Part shown: one piece after another, positions 1-10,763 of the stretch | Position numbering within the stretch: position 1 is the stretch's first letter | Layout of the letters: the number at the start of each line of letters is the position of its first letter | NCBI GenBank assembly: GCA_014529385.2 | Contig: CM043943.1 | Coordinates: 104,256,355 to 104,320,354, forward strand | Direction of reading: 5' to 3' | Source of the DNA: Adiantum capillus-veneris | Lineage: Eukaryota; Streptophyta; Polypodiopsida; Polypodiales; Pteridaceae | Length of the DNA stretch: 64,000 nt | Made by a program: the position numbers and the translations under genes | The notes under the pieces: generated by a model | What the model was told of the DNA's origin: nothing | What the model saw: the letters and a program-made list of their open reading frames with translations, nothing else | Database searches by the model: none

Positions 1-6
1 GAATAG

Positions 7-1065
7 AGGATCAATGATCATGCCATTTTCTTACAGCAAATCAGAGAAAATCCAACCGTGGCCTCGATCAAAGGAACTGATGAAGTGTACAAGGCACTTG
101 AAAAGAAAAATAAAGACCTAGAATTGGAATTAAAGTTAGAACATTCACAGCGCAGGGACCTGGCATTGATGCGGGTTCCGAGAGAGGAGGAGTTCCTAAA
201 GGAGATAGCAGAACTTAAGCGGATGAATCAACTCCTCAGAGATGGAAAACCAGACACGCAGGAAGAGGCAAGCACTTCAGAGACGCCACAGATAGACATA
301 CCCTTAGTCTCTTTTGCTAAGTTTGAGACACAATCAACAGCAGAGCCGAGTGGTGATGAAGATTTTCAGGTTCACATCACAGATGCAGACACAGTGCCAA
401 TGGTCCAGCTGTCAAAAGCTAAAGACGCACTGAAGGAGAAGATCACCTTAGAGGTGGATGAGCACTGGAAAGCCGCTATGGATTGGGAGTTGAGAGTTTT
501 ACACTCTGTCAACGTCACTCAACTCACTCCCAATCAGATCAACACTCAATGGCACCAACAATCCCTACCGTACCCTCTCATCAAAGTAGAACTATTACAG
601 GTAAAAGAAAGGTTGTACAAGGATATGCAAGAAGATGGCGCAGATAAAGACAACCCAAAGTGGAGGTTAAGCTGGCTGAACAAGAATCCGAGATACCTGA
701 TTCTGTTCACAAGAGCACCTGCAGCCCTACAAAGAGATCCAACAATCTATCGTGTACCTAGAGTAAGGACATGGCAAGCGCATGCAGCACTGCAAAAGAA
801 GAGGCCAACTTGGCTCAACTTCCCCAGGCTGCCAGCTCCAAAGAGAGGCCAAGCGATGGAGGAATACATGGTGAAAACCCTAATGGGCAACATGTCTTTC
901 TTCAAGAGTCTGCCAGATCTCTCCTGTGCCATGTTGTACAAAATCTGCAGAATGTTGCTAACATGTATACAAGTTTTTAATGAGCCTGAGAAAACAGGAG
1001 CCCCATGGCTATCATTCTTGGAAGGAAATAAAGGCTTATGCTACGATCTGAGTGGGCAACCTTGA
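7..1065 (+). CDS. Accessory ORF after pol in a gypsy-type retrotransposon (fragment)
   Basis: The frame is open from the codon after a TAG at 4-6 to a TGA at 1063-1065; the GTG at 58 is only a nominal start. The first ~70 residues are rich in Lys, Glu and Leu and look like a coiled coil (KALEKKNKDLELELKLE). A charged linker follows, then a Trp-rich region with RTWQAHAALQKKRPTW. I recognise no enzymatic domain. It lies just upstream of a polypurine tract and an LTR, so it is the last ORF of a plus-strand element whose pol would lie left of the window. Elements E and G here also carry coiled-coil ORFs between integrase and the 3' LTR, so the same class of accessory protein is likely, but I see no clear residue-level match. 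Function unknown. Confidence 0.5.
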   Translation, partial: RINDHAIFLQQIRENPTVASIKGTDEVYKALEKKNKDLELELKLEHSQRRDLALMRVPREEEFLKEIAELKRMNQLLRDGKPDTQEEASTSETPQIDIPLVSFAKFETQSTAEPSGDEDFQVHITDADTVPMVQLSKAKDALKEKITLEVDEHWKAAMDWELRVLHSVNVTQLTPNQINTQWHQQSLPYPLIKVELLQVKERLYKDMQEDGADKDNPKWRLSWLNKNPRYLILFTRAPAALQRDPTIYRVPRVRTWQAHAALQKKRPTWLNFPRLPAPKRGQAMEEYMVKTLMGNMSFFKSLPDLSCAMLYKICRMLLTCIQVFNEPEKTGAPWLSFLEGNKGLCYDLSGQP

Positions 1066-1390
1066 GAAGAGGTCCTTTACGGATTCTATGCCAGATGCAT
1101 GTTCCTACCATCGAATAATATGCTAGCCTTTGAGGAAGCATTCTACACTAGATTCTTCACCTCGTGAACGAAGATATTTTCACCGGTGATCAGCAACCTA
1201 ACATCCAGGTTTGTAGGCTACTCAGCGGTGAGCTAAAGAATCAAGTCAGAATGCAATTTCTGCAAGTGCCCGACAAAGAACGAAGAATCAAATACCAGAA
1301 GGCACTCGACACGCTCAAAGACCGCCCAGCCAGCCACTCAACCTGAAGACTATTTCAGCCCATAAAGCTGTGTCAAGGGACGACACACGC
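1066..1390 (+). pseudogene. Decayed tail of the accessory ORF and 3' UTR
   Basis: A 60-codon open stretch (1164-1346) in another frame reads MNEDIFTGDQQPNIQ and continues the Lys/Gln-rich character of the upstream ORF. It is probably the same protein after a frameshift. The remainder to the polypurine tract has no open frame of note. Confidence 0.3.
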
Positions 1391-1404
1391 GAGGAGGGGG
1401 GGAA
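1391..1404 (+). other. Polypurine tract of the left-edge gypsy element
   Basis: A run of 14 purines (gaggaggggggaa type) ends directly before an LTR start TGTTAGCAGC. This is the plus-strand priming site of an LTR retrotransposon and fixes the orientation as plus. Confidence 0.75.
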
Positions 1405-1850
1405 TGTTAGCAGCAAGCAAACGCGGACACCATTTTTTGGAGTTCTCTTTGTAAAACAATTATTATTTTGATAAATCGGGAATATTGTAACTCCTATTTT
1501 CTCGGATAAACTTTGTAATTAATGAGCCGGTGCTACAAGCTTACAGATTGTATCAGCCAGTCATCACCCATCTTTGGTAGAACTCCAGATTATTAGTTTT
1601 GACCACCCAAAAACCTTGGCTAAGGTATAAAAGCCAATGTTTGTAAGTTTTTTAGAAGTTTTTGGATAAGAAATACACAGCGTGAGCTAACAGCGCTCAC
1701 TTCTCTCCTTCTCGCACTTCCTACTCCCTCTCCGATTGTCACATTGCGATTGTGTTTGTTGCATTGCAACCGCAAGTAAGAGCTCTACGCATTGACGTAA
1801 GACATTCACAGTATTTCGTAGCTTTTGGCGTCATCGACCCACGGTCTAAT
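1405..1850 (+). repeat. 3' LTR of the left-edge gypsy element (right end approximate)
   Basis: Begins TGTTAGCAGC directly after the polypurine tract. A TATA box (ggtataaaagcc, about 1624-1635) is followed by a pyrimidine-rich transcribed region at 1700-1735. The partner LTR is outside the window, so the right end is judged only from candidate CA dinucleotides. The first nine bases match the LTR start of element G at 52979, pointing to a related family. Confidence 0.55.
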
Positions 1851-2353
1851 TTCATCATAACTAGAAATTTACACTTTTAAATCAAAAATTAAGCATAGAC
1901 GGGGCATTGGCGCATCATTGCTAAGCATTTAGATGCATTCTGAGTCGAAAACTACTAGGTCAAAAATCCACTATTGTTAATAACCGTGATTTTGGAACTT
2001 GACCTAAGGTGGGGTTTTAGACCATAGGCATGTGTGCTTAGGTCTTATAAACTTGTCTATAAGTTTTGTTACATTTGGATGTCATTTGATGTTGTAACGG
2101 ATGTGATTTGCTTGCCGATGAGCGATTGGCTTTTGGTGATTTCAGTCACTTGAGTGTAGCTTGAGTTAGATGCGAGTTGTTAGTTGTTTTTCGAGAGATT
2201 GACACCCTCTTGTAGCCTCTATGCACTAGTCGAGTCAGCTTCATCCCATGGTTTGACAAATTAATCATGGTTCTCGCTAATACTGCAATAAGATAGGTGT
2301 TAAGTATGGAGCCTGATTTACCCTTGTAATTTTCTGTGGTAAAAGCGCACATT
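1851..2353. other. Non-coding stretch, nothing recognised
   Basis: AT-rich sequence between two LTRs. I see no coding frame, no repeat shared with the rest of the window and no structural RNA. It is probably old degraded repeat or flanking DNA. Confidence 0.4.
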
Positions 2354-2455
2354 TGTAAGGCCCCCATTATGAGGAGAAGCCGTTGTGCGTGAAGGAAAAT
2401 TACTCATCGGAAACCAAAATTTTCACGGACAAGAATCAGAGGCAACTGTAGAGGC

Positions 2456-2488
2456 CTCGGGGGCGGAGGCCCCCGAGACTTTTTTTTT
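2456..2488. other. GC-rich hairpin followed by a T-run inside the copia LTR
   Basis: CTCGGGGGC and GCCCCCGAG form a perfect 9-bp stem around GGAG, followed by about nine T residues. It lies in the U3 part of the LTR. It resembles a bacterial terminator only by shape. Confidence 0.5.
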
Positions 2489-2534
2489 CGCCGGAATATT
2501 ATGGCCGGACGGAGGCCGGAAAGTGGTCGGAAAA

Positions 2535-2645
2535 CAACCGGTCAGTTGGCCGGTGGCCGGTAGTCAATGGCCGATGGCCGGTGGTCGGAAGTCAATGGCC
2601 AGTGGCCGGTGGTCGGAAGTCAATGGCCGGTGGCCAGTGGCCGAA
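2535..2645. repeat. 28-bp minisatellite in copia LTR U3
   Basis: The core gtcaatggcc recurs at 2563, 2591 and 2619, a 28-bp period, with flanking ggtggccggtggtc variants. The array is GC-rich and creates a spurious open frame around 2385-2813. Confidence 0.75.
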
Positions 2646-3086
2646 TTCAAATGCGGACTTGTCTTCTCAAAGACAGCCACACATGGGCGGATTGGAGGGT
2701 CTGATTTGGACTTATTCGCACAAGGACGGCTACACATGGCTGCCTCTCATAAGAGAGGGCAGCCCTTTTGGCCTATAAAAGGAGGCCATTTCTACACACA
2801 TTTCATAGTGTGAAGTTGATGCAACAAGGTGAGTGTGAGGTGGTGAGAGTGAAGCAAGGCGGGAGCTCTATCAAGGGTTTAATCCCTTTGTAAACTACTT
2901 CTTCTTTTGAAGTGCTAAAGCCATTGAGTGGATGCTTTCCCGTGGACGTAGTCCACATTGGGTGAACCACGTATATCGTGTGTACTCTCTCTCTCTCTAC
3001 TCTATAATCTCTTGTGTGTGAAATCTATCTCTCTCCATTAAGTAATCTACTCAAAAATCTATTTAGCTATGTCTTATTTCCTAACA

Positions 3087-5474
3087 ATAGGATGGTGAGG
3101 TTAGACATGCGTCCCACACATGGTTTAACCGCATGGCTTCCAACATGAAGTTCCCTGAAAGGAGAATCTAGTTCACCTTTAGGGAAAAGAGCATGTAAAG
3201 AGATGCTAATGAGTTGGGCAACACCATACCCTTGAAATAAAGGGAATCAAGAGGAATTAGAGTTGTCTAATTTCCTAAATGTATCCCAAGATGTTTTCCT
3301 TGATGACATCCCTAGTGAGCTACCTCTAAAATGAGGGATGATGACCATGCCATTAAGCTCCTACGAGGAAGATCACTGCCTACCAAGCCTCCTTATCGAG
3401 TTTCACAAGCTCAACAACAGGAGATCATGAGGCAAGTGCATGAATTGGTGGAAAAAGGGATGGTGAGGTCTAGCTCCTCTCCATTTGTTCACCATTGCTT
3501 TTAGTGCAAAGTAAAGACGACACATATCACATGTGTGTCGACTATAGAGCACTAAATAAGATCACTATCAAAAATAGATTTCCCGTGCCGCGGGTAGAAG
3601 ATCTATTTGATAATTTACAAGTTTTGGTCTGACAAATGCTTCAGACGCATTCAAACTCATGATGGACAAAAATCTTCAGGCCATCCAAATTCTCTTGAAG
3701 AGAACAAGTGACACCTCCAGGTAACCTTGCAAGTTGTGAGAGAGAATAAGCTTTTCATTAATCAAAAGAAAAGTGAATTTTTCCTACAAGAGATTCAATA
3801 CTTAGGTCACATTATCTCTAAAGATGGCACCCGTATGGATGCAACAAAGTTAGAGGTAATAAAAAGATGGCCTAATCCAAGGAATCTACAAGAGGTATGA
3901 AGCTTTGTAAGTATGTGTGCCCATTATATGACTTAACAAAAAAGAACGTTAAGTATTCATGGACTGCAAAAGTTCAAGAAGCTTAAGGAGAATCTTATCT
4001 CTCAATGTGTGCTCACACTACTAGATCTCTCAAAGCCATTTGAGGTCCAATGTAATGCTTGTGGTAATTGCCTTGGAGCTATTTTGCTTCAAGAAGGGCA
4101 TGCCATATCATATGAGAGTCAAAGACTCAACTTCAATAAGTGTATTGGGCAAATACGAAAAAGAGCTACTAGCTATTCTATATGCCCTAAACACATGGAA
4201 ACACTATCTCTTGGGGACTCCATTCATCTTACGAATGGATCACAAAGCCTCAAGAACTTCATGACGCAAACCAAGCTCTCCGAAAAACAAATGAGGTGGG
4301 AAAAATTTATTTTGCAATTTAAATTTCATATTGCTCACTTTGTTTGCAAGCACAATCAAGTGGTCAATGCACTTTCACAATGACCAAGGATAAATGTGGT
4401 GTCTATAGCAACTCACAATGATCTTTCTTTTATAGATAAGTATGCTACCGATTGAGACATTAAGTATGTAATTAGATCCTTTGCATTAGGGAAGAAAAAA
4501 GAACCATTCACCTTGAAGGATGGTTATCTTCCAAACGGTAATAGGCTATGTGTTACTCAACCATACAATAAAAAAGTCATGTATGAATCCCATACTTCTC
4601 CTTATGGGGACAAAGAGGGAATCCATAATCTACTCTTCAAGGAGTAGAAATGTATTTCTATTGGTCTACCATGAAAAGTAAACATATAAGACTATGTCTC
4701 AAAATGCATGGTATACCAAAAGTTGAAATTTGATCGAGGGAAGCAACTTGGATTGTTTCGGTCGACAAGCTTAACAAGAAAACACACTCTATGCCTGTCG
4801 AAAAAGACTATTAAGGCACATCAAATGGCAATCCTCTTCAGATCTCAAATTCTCAAGCATCATGGATTTCCAACACCTATAGTGTCGGACAAAGATCCTA
4901 GAATGACCAGTAGTTTCTAGAAGGGTCTCTTTGAGAATCTAGGAAGTAGATTATATTTCTCTTTCGGCCTATCATCCACAAACGGATGACCAAAGTGAAA
5001 TAACTAATCTAACGATCCTTGATATACTAAAAGCCTATCAATGTTCTCAATGATAGAAGTACCTAACTCTTATAGAGTATGTGTACAATGATATTGTGCA
5101 TACTTCTATGGGGAAAGTAGCTTTTGAGGTTAAATAAGGAAGATCCAAAAGTCCCTTACTACTTAAAGTACATGGGAAGATCTTCACTACTGAGGAATAT
5201 AGCTGAGACCTACAAGAATGTTTTCCAAAGATTAAAGGGGTTATATCCATCTCACAAGAAAGGAAAAAAGGGTTGCTGCTAATAAGCACAGAAGAGCCTT
5301 AGCCTTTAAGGAAAATGATTGGGTCTTGCTAAAGTTTCTCAAGGCTCATCTGAGGCATACTACGGGCAAGAGTCCTACGCACCACCAAGAGTATGATGCT
5401 AAACTAGCAAAAAGATACTATGGTCCTTAAAATTCTTAAGCCAGTCAATGAGATGGCTTATCAATTGAAGTTGT
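3087..5474 (+). pseudogene. Chromovirus A pol remnant: protease tail, RT, RNase H, integrase
   Basis: Reading across frames gives decayed versions of D pol. In order these are the end of protease (about 3110-3190), RT from about 3400 (EEIMRQVHELVEKGMVR-like), the RNase H region 4009-4383 (SKPFEVQCNACGNCLGAILL), the HHCC region near 4570-4720, and the integrase core near 4800-5120 (SDKDPRMTSSF). At least ten stops or indels break it. The centre of RT is shortened: the FDD-box stretch is not found near 3640-3700. Copia B is inserted at the 3' end of this segment. Confidence 0.8.
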
Positions 5475-5700
5475 TGTTGGAATTAGGGTTGCAGCGAAAC
5501 GCACATAGCTTGGAGAAGACGAAGGAAGCTCAAGGCACACAATAGAGAGTGTATTACTTAGTGTTCAATGGAAAGATTGATAGCCCTAGAGTGATGGGCG
5601 TATATACAATGCACGGGGGATAAAACCTCCTAAAGAGGGAAAAATGCCCCAGCGGTCCTAGTGTGTTCACACACATCACTACCACATGTATATGGTAAAA
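5475..5700 (-). repeat. 3' LTR of copia B
   Basis: Compared with 20926-21149 it shares nearly all bases, with a few substitutions and small indels. One is an extra ctcaagg block near 5530. The terminal CA has become AA at the polypurine side (5700). Adjacent 5701-5712 (atcccccctgga on plus) reads as the polypurine tract on the minus strand. Confidence 0.88.
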
Positions 5701-5775
5701 AATCCCCCCTGGAGTGATGCGGTGAACGAGAGCTGGCACATGAGTAAAGGGAAGTGCCATGCCCTGAGGACATGA

Positions 5776-7416
5776 TCAGTCCACAAAGGGGAGTAAGCCC
5801 AAAGCTTTGCGGAAAGCTTCAAGCTTCTCACGAGACAATGCCTTTGTGAAAAGATCTGCAAGGTTGTCCTGTGTTGGCACATAAGCCAAGCTGATCTCTT
5901 CCGCTGAGAGCCTCTCCTTGACATAGTGGTAATGCACCTCAATGTGCTTTGTGCGAGCATGAAAAACTGGGTTCCTCGCAACTGCCAATGCGCTCTGACT
6001 GTCAGTGTAGATAGTGTTGGCAGTGTCCTGTCCAACACCCAAATCAGACATAAGGCGTCTGAGCCATACACACTTAACCATAGCTGTGAAGATTGCCCTG
6101 TACTCAGCCTCACAACTCGAAGTGGCCACAGTAGGTTGCTTCTTGCTCAACCATGATATACATGAACTGCCAAGCATGAAACAGAAACCACTTGTGGACA
6201 CTCGCGTGTCAAAACAACCAGCCCAATCTGAGTCTAAAAAAGCATGTAAGTCTGGCGGCAATGATCCCCCCTTGGGATAAAACAATCCAAGGTGTAAAGT
6301 GCCACTAAGGTAGCGGAAAATCCTTTTGACAGCCTGCCAATGCTTAGACCCTAGGCTATGCATGAATCTGCTGACCTGCGAGACTGCAAATTGAATATCT
6401 GGCCTCGTGTTACATACATAAATGAGGCAGCCAATAGCAGTTTGGTAAAGAGTGACATCAGCAGGATTGCCATCATCATGTAGACTCAACTTCAAACATG
6501 TTTCCATGGGAGTGGAAATAGGTTTGCAATCCTCAAGTCCAAACTTACATAGCAATGTCTCTATGTAACTTTTCTGACACAAGGCAATACCACCATCACA
6601 CTGCTTAAACTGTATACCCAAGTAATGATGCAACGTGCCCAAATCTTTCATCTTGAAAGTAGCATTCAAATCAGCCTTAAATTCAGCAATATGTCTCTCA
6701 TTTGGTCCAGTGATCAGTAAATCATCAACATAAAGAACCACAATGAGAAGTACATCACCCTCACGATTTACATACAATGTGCTTTCTGTTGGACTGTTAC
6801 GAAAGCCTTGTTTGACCAGATGACTGTCATCTTTCTCATACCAAGCACGAGGAGATTGCTTCAACCCATACAAAGCCTTCTTACATCTGCACACTTTGTC
6901 CTCTTGTCCTTTTATGACAAAACCGTGAGGCTGCGTTACATAAACTTCCTCAAATATGTCACCATTCAAGAAAGCAGTAACAATGTCTGATTGATGTACA
7001 TCCCAACCAAAATGAGCTGCCAATGCACATAGAAAATGTACAGTAGTCATACGACAAGTGGGAGCAAAAGTCTCTTCATAATCTATGCCTTTTTGCTGTG
7101 CATAACCTTTTGCAACAAGTCGAGCCTTATGGCGATCGATCTCACCATCTGGCTTGCGTTTCAACTTGTAAACCCACTTCGTACGAATGGCCTTTTTGCC
7201 AGGAGGCAAATCACATAAAGTCCATGTGTCATTTTCTATAAGTGCATCATATTCTGATTGCATGGCAGCCATCCAATTTTTTGAATTTTGTGCTTCATCA
7301 AAAGTCAGAGGCTCCTCAACATCATGTAAGCTAGACACAGCCAAAGCATAACAATCTGATGCAGAAGATGCATGGCGAGAGCCTGAACGAGTACGACTAG
7401 ACAAAGGTGCATCCAA
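5776..7416 (-). CDS. Copia B reverse transcriptase-RNase H (open, 546 residues)
   Basis: This is the C-terminal part of the B polyprotein, which copies element RNA to DNA in cytoplasmic particles. RT starts near residue 48 (NWMAAMQSEYDAL). The fingers/palm motif RLVAKGYAQ is at 99-107 and HQSDIVTAFLNGD at about 141-153. The catalytic YVDDLL is at 229-234 (D231, D232). RNase H has DSDWAGC at 395-401, the SSCEAEY box near 433-439, TDSQSALA from 471 and KHIEVHYHYVKE near 490-501. The stop is in the usual place after KALGLLPFVD. No stop or frameshift interrupts it, in contrast to the broken integrase upstream. The ATG at 7416 is only the first Met of the open segment; in the living element this is part of a longer polyprotein. 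Confidence 0.9.
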   Translation of the reverse strand: MDAPLSSRTRSGSRHASSASDCYALAVSSLHDVEEPLTFDEAQNSKNWMAAMQSEYDALIENDTWTLCDLPPGKKAIRTKWVYKLKRKPDGEIDRHKARLVAKGYAQQKGIDYEETFAPTCRMTTVHFLCALAAHFGWDVHQSDIVTAFLNGDIFEEVYVTQPHGFVIKGQEDKVCRCKKALYGLKQSPRAWYEKDDSHLVKQGFRNSPTESTLYVNREGDVLLIVVLYVDDLLITGPNERHIAEFKADLNATFKMKDLGTLHHYLGIQFKQCDGGIALCQKSYIETLLCKFGLEDCKPISTPMETCLKLSLHDDGNPADVTLYQTAIGCLIYVCNTRPDIQFAVSQVSRFMHSLGSKHWQAVKRIFRYLSGTLHLGLFYPKGGSLPPDLHAFLDSDWAGCFDTRVSTSGFCFMLGSSCISWLSKKQPTVATSSCEAEYRAIFTAMVKCVWLRRLMSDLGVGQDTANTIYTDSQSALAVARNPVFHARTKHIEVHYHYVKERLSAEEISLAYVPTQDNLADLFTKALSREKLEAFRKALGLLPFVD

Positions 7417-7770
7417 TTACTGTCACGCAAAGTGTGCACCAGCCATTTTGGCATACCTCTAGCTGCTCATTTTCAGCCCTTTCCTCATCAAGTACATCAT
7501 GTACATCTGCATCAGTAATAGGCTGATCTGTAACATTTTCAGAAACCCCCATAGGTTGTACATTTGCCTCATTGGAAATTACATTCGTATTTCCACCATT
7601 GAAAAGAGGCAACAAAGTGTCATAAATGTCCTGTGAGCTTACATTACTGTCTCTAGTACATGACAGCAAGGGCTGAACAGAATCTTCCACAAACAGTACA
7701 TCCCGTGAAACCAGAATACATTTTATTTGCGGATGATACAACCTGTAACCTTTGCTTTCAGCACTTCAAC
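7397..7770 (-). pseudogene. Copia B integrase C-terminal and linker segment
   Basis: Minus-strand reading gives SAESKGYRLYHPQIKCILVSRDVLFVED, the conserved C-terminal region after the copia integrase core. An acidic linker (VLDEERAENEQLEV) follows, then a frameshift to the RT frame near 7400. At 7766-7770 (tcaac) the gene is cut by the tandem element C. The missing upstream piece resumes at 18587 with KCIFVGVD. The two halves join in one reading frame apart from small indels. Confidence 0.8.
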
Positions 7771-8729
7771 CAACTGTTGGACGGGAACGACTCACACACC
7801 CATGAAGTGCATGCAAACACTACCTAGATCAACATAATGTCAATCGAGGACACAGATGACACGATAGACACACGGAGGAAATCTCTCTAGCTTGTCAGGC
7901 TGAGACCATCCTACACATACAACACTCTGGAAGGCCAACTAAACCACAATCAAGAACCTCATTGCTCTCAACTACACCACCTAGCCACATACACACATAC
8001 GGAAGGTAACTCACCTAATCATGCCAGATTCGTACGAAACTTAAGGAACACCATTCCCTCACTAGGATACACCTGTCCCTAAGCTTCTACACTCAAAACC
8101 CTCACTCTAAACCCATCTGCGGAAAACGCGTAGGATGAAAGAGCATAATTTTGAAAGTGCCCGAAACTGAAATTTATGAGTACCTATGCGTAGCTTATGT
8201 CACCACGATTCTATAGACTACTAGCACGCAGAAAACAGACATCGTTTGATACACTTACGGCCACAAATAGCTCGTAGATGCGTCAGCGTGTGCACTTCGT
8301 CTCGCGTGGAATGCTTGGCATTGTCGCGTAGCTCTCCTCGAGCCTACAACAATGGTGCAGTCGGATCTCCAATGTGTTGAGCAAGCCGGGCGTAGCGAGA
8401 GGATAAAGCTCACGCTCACTCTCTTTCTCTCTCACACACAGTAGACGGCAGCGCTAAAGTTTTTGATTATGATTAAAGTCTTTTTTTTACAAAATGACCT
8501 AGGTACCTTATATACTAAGGCTACCTTAGGTTTAACCAAAAATGGGGTTGAAAGGGTCAAATGGCTTTGTATTTACAATCTGGAAGTGCCATTGCACCCC
8601 GGCTTTTGAAACTAGAATAACTACTCATTACAAATGACGTTTATAGCCATAATCCGCAGCATTTCATAACTCGCAAAAGATAAGACTTTGGTACGAAACT
8701 TGAGTTATGTTGTGTTGTTGACCCAGCGG
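7771..8729. repeat. Tandem element C, unit 1 (944 bp) with a 15-bp partial unit
   Basis: Unit 1 (7786-8729) runs from aacgactcacac to gttgacccagcgg and is repeated head-to-tail as unit 2. The 15 bases before it (7771-7785) resemble the end of a further unit. No coding frame is present. On the minus strand a TATA-like agtatataagg precedes a CT-rich to GC-rich tract, so it could be LTR- or promoter-derived. Termini are not TG..CA. The insertion is flanked by tcaac at 7766-7770 and 18587-18591. Confidence 0.7.
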
Positions 8730-9171
8730 AACAACTCACACACCCATGAAGTGCATGCAAACACTACCTAGATCAACATAATGTCAATCGAGGACACAGA
8801 TGACACGATAGACACACGGAGGAAATCTCTCTAGCTTGTCAGGCTGAGACCATCCTACACATACAACACTCTGGAAGGCCAACTAAACCACAATCAAGAA
8901 CCTCACTGCTCTCAACTACACCACCTAGCCACATACACACATACGGAAGGTAACTCACCTAATCATGCCAGATGCGTACGAAACTTAAGGAACACCATCC
9001 CCTCACTAGGATACGCCTGTCCCTAAGCTTCTACACTCAAAACCCTCACTCTAAACCCATCTGCGGAAAACACGTAGGATGACAGAGCAGAATTTTGCAA
9101 GTGCCCGAAATTGAAATTTTTGAGTACCTATGCGTAGCTTATGTCGCCACAATTCTATAGACTACTAGCAT
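8730..9171. repeat. Tandem element C, unit 2, first part
   Basis: Matches 7786-8228 with a few per cent substitutions (for example cacgtagg for cgcgtagg). It is cut after the target agcat (9167-9171) by chromovirus D and resumes at 18080. Confidence 0.85.
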
Positions 9172-10763
9172 TGTAACATTTAATGGCCTAAAATCTTATT
9201 TGTAGCGGAAATTAGCATGAACATAGTGGGCATTTCATTAGAATAGATTCCTAATGAGAATGACAAGAGTGCTTGGGTGGAGAGAGCAACAAAAAGCATA
9301 ACACCTAGTTAGATAGCATCGACAATACTTTCAAAAGAGAGAGCAATTAAGCTATTGACAACAGTTGAGGACCGGATTTGCATGGAGCCGGTCCCCCCTC
9401 CAAAAGGCTTTGTATTATAGTTTCTCCCATCAAGAGAGACATTGTACAATACAATTCTTTGTGTTCCTTCAAGACTAGCTAGTGCAATGAAGATGGAAGC
9501 TTCATACACCAAGCAAAACACTTAATCAAACACAACTTGAATTATCCCCGTTCTCAGACCCAAGACCTCACACACCTTCGAAGATGGTGAGAGCTAGCAG
9601 GGTATGAGAGTAGATTGAGAGGAAAAAGAAGTATCTTACGAGAAAGAAGTACATCTCCTCACATAATCACTCATATTAGCATAGCTTAGCTTAGTAATTA
9701 GCTTGGTAGAGAAGATGAGCATGCATTGAAGCTTGGCTCTTGGTTGGATTTGCATCCACATGCCAAGAGAGTGTTGATGTAGGCTTCTATCTCACAAGCT
9801 TGGAGTAGGTGATAAGCTCTCCATTAAAGCTTGGGAGGAGATAGAGTGTTTTCCCTTCACACATGGTCAAGTGTGAGAGTGTGAGTGTGAATGCCAAGCA
9901 AAAATCAGCCCCCTCTCTCTCTTGGGCGAGCCCTAGCTGCTAAGTTAGGCTGGCTTTTTCCTCATTGGACCTCCCCAGGTCAAGCCAATAGGAATTAAGC
10001 AGCATAAGTGATAGCCTTCTGACATGTGTCCCCCTTTCCCCTTTTGTGAGAGCTTTAGATAATTAAATAATTAAACTAAACTCTTATTGGACCCCTTTGC
10101 CTCCTGGCCAATAGGAATCAGGCAAGCCATGGGGCTTCTGAATGCTCATTGGACCCCTTGGGAGACTGCCCAATAGTCTTCTAGGACACTTAATTCTTAT
10201 TGGTTTCTTTTATTAAATGTTTTTAAATTAATTAAACTAGATTTACTCTAGCTTAATTCTCATTGGTCCACTTCAAGGGTCTTCCAATAGGAATTGGGCA
10301 CACCTTGTGGGCATCTGGCCTAGGGAGCTGACATGTGTCCCTCATTCCCTTTGTGTAAAGGGAGCCTGTGTGTGTGTGTGTGGTTTTCTCTCTCATCCCC
10401 TAGCTTTGGGGCTCGCCCCCTCCCATGTAGGGATGCAGAAAGACTTTTTGGGCACACACACTAAGCATCCAATTTTCCCTAAGGTTGACCTTTGGACACA
10501 ACCTTTGAATTTTGGAACCTTAGCATTTTGGAAGTCTTAATGGGCTGAACCTTAGGGTCTTTTTAGCCCGTTGTTTCACATGGCTCTTTTGCAGATGGCC
10601 CCCCCTTTGGATCCCTATTTTCCCTCCTTTGGATCCCTACTGTGGCCGGTCTGCTAACTTAACCAATATTCTAGCTTTTTCTCCCTTGGCACTTCCCCAC
10701 ATTAAATGATCAGTTTAATATGAGAAAATCATTTAGGAGAATTAGATATTGATTATTATGACA
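9172..10763 (-). repeat. 3' LTR of chromovirus D (1592 bp)
   Basis: In plus reading it starts tgtaacattt and ends attatgaca. It is the same length as the other LTR. I noticed only two substitutions: gataagc against gatgagc near 9808/17122, and gagcctg against gagtctg near 10353/17671. It contains a GT microsatellite near 10360 and repeated ATTGG...CCAAT modules (see separate entry). Short frames inside it, such as 10307-10540, occur in both LTRs and show no coding character. Confidence 0.93.
9963..10299. promoter_or_regulatory. Four inverted ATTGG/CCAAT modules in the D LTR
   Basis: Modules at about 9963-9996, 10085-10119, 10147-10175 and 10261-10299 each have ATTGGacc or ATTGGtcc, a 15-25 bp spacer, then CCAATag, usually followed by gaatt. 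The same modules occur in the other D LTR (from about 17279), in solo LTR 54015-55629, and in weaker form in the A LTR (about 22763 and 22902). CCAAT is the core bound by NF-Y factors, so these could be enhancers. Regulation is an inference. Confidence 0.5.

Larger units (their letters stand above)
2354..3086 (+). repeat. Orphan copia-type LTR
   Basis: Starts TGTAAGG and ends CCTAACA, near-perfect inverted termini. A TATA box (gcctataaaagg, TATAAAA at 2774-2780) lies about 310 bp before the end. The final part (cgtggacgtagtccacattgggtgaaccacgta, split over 2940-2972) is typical of the R-U5 part of plant copia LTRs. The 5-bp flanks are acatt on the left and atagg on the right. These are not duplicates, so this is not a clean solo LTR. 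The right flank runs into chromovirus A. Confidence 0.7.

Noticed and set aside
2456-2488. Rho-independent terminator (GC hairpin plus T-run)
   Set aside because: It lies in U3 of a plant copia LTR; the resemblance to a bacterial terminator is by shape only.
2385-2813. 142-codon plus-strand ORF
   Set aside because: Generated by the 28-bp minisatellite and GC-rich LTR sequence; low-complexity product, no family, crosses the LTR TATA box.
2354-3086. Clean solo LTR of a copia element
   Set aside because: Flanks acatt and atagg do not match and the two sides belong to different sequence contexts, so a deletion or rearrangement is more likely.
7786-9171. The two C units as LTRs of one retrotransposon
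   Set aside because: They abut with no internal sequence, primer site or polypurine tract, and the ends are not TG..CA. I kept tandem element as the neutral call.
10307-10540. 77-codon ORF, repeated at 17623-17856
   Set aside because: It lies in both D LTRs on the strand opposite to the element, over a GT microsatellite. The repetition comes from the LTR pair, not from coding constraint.
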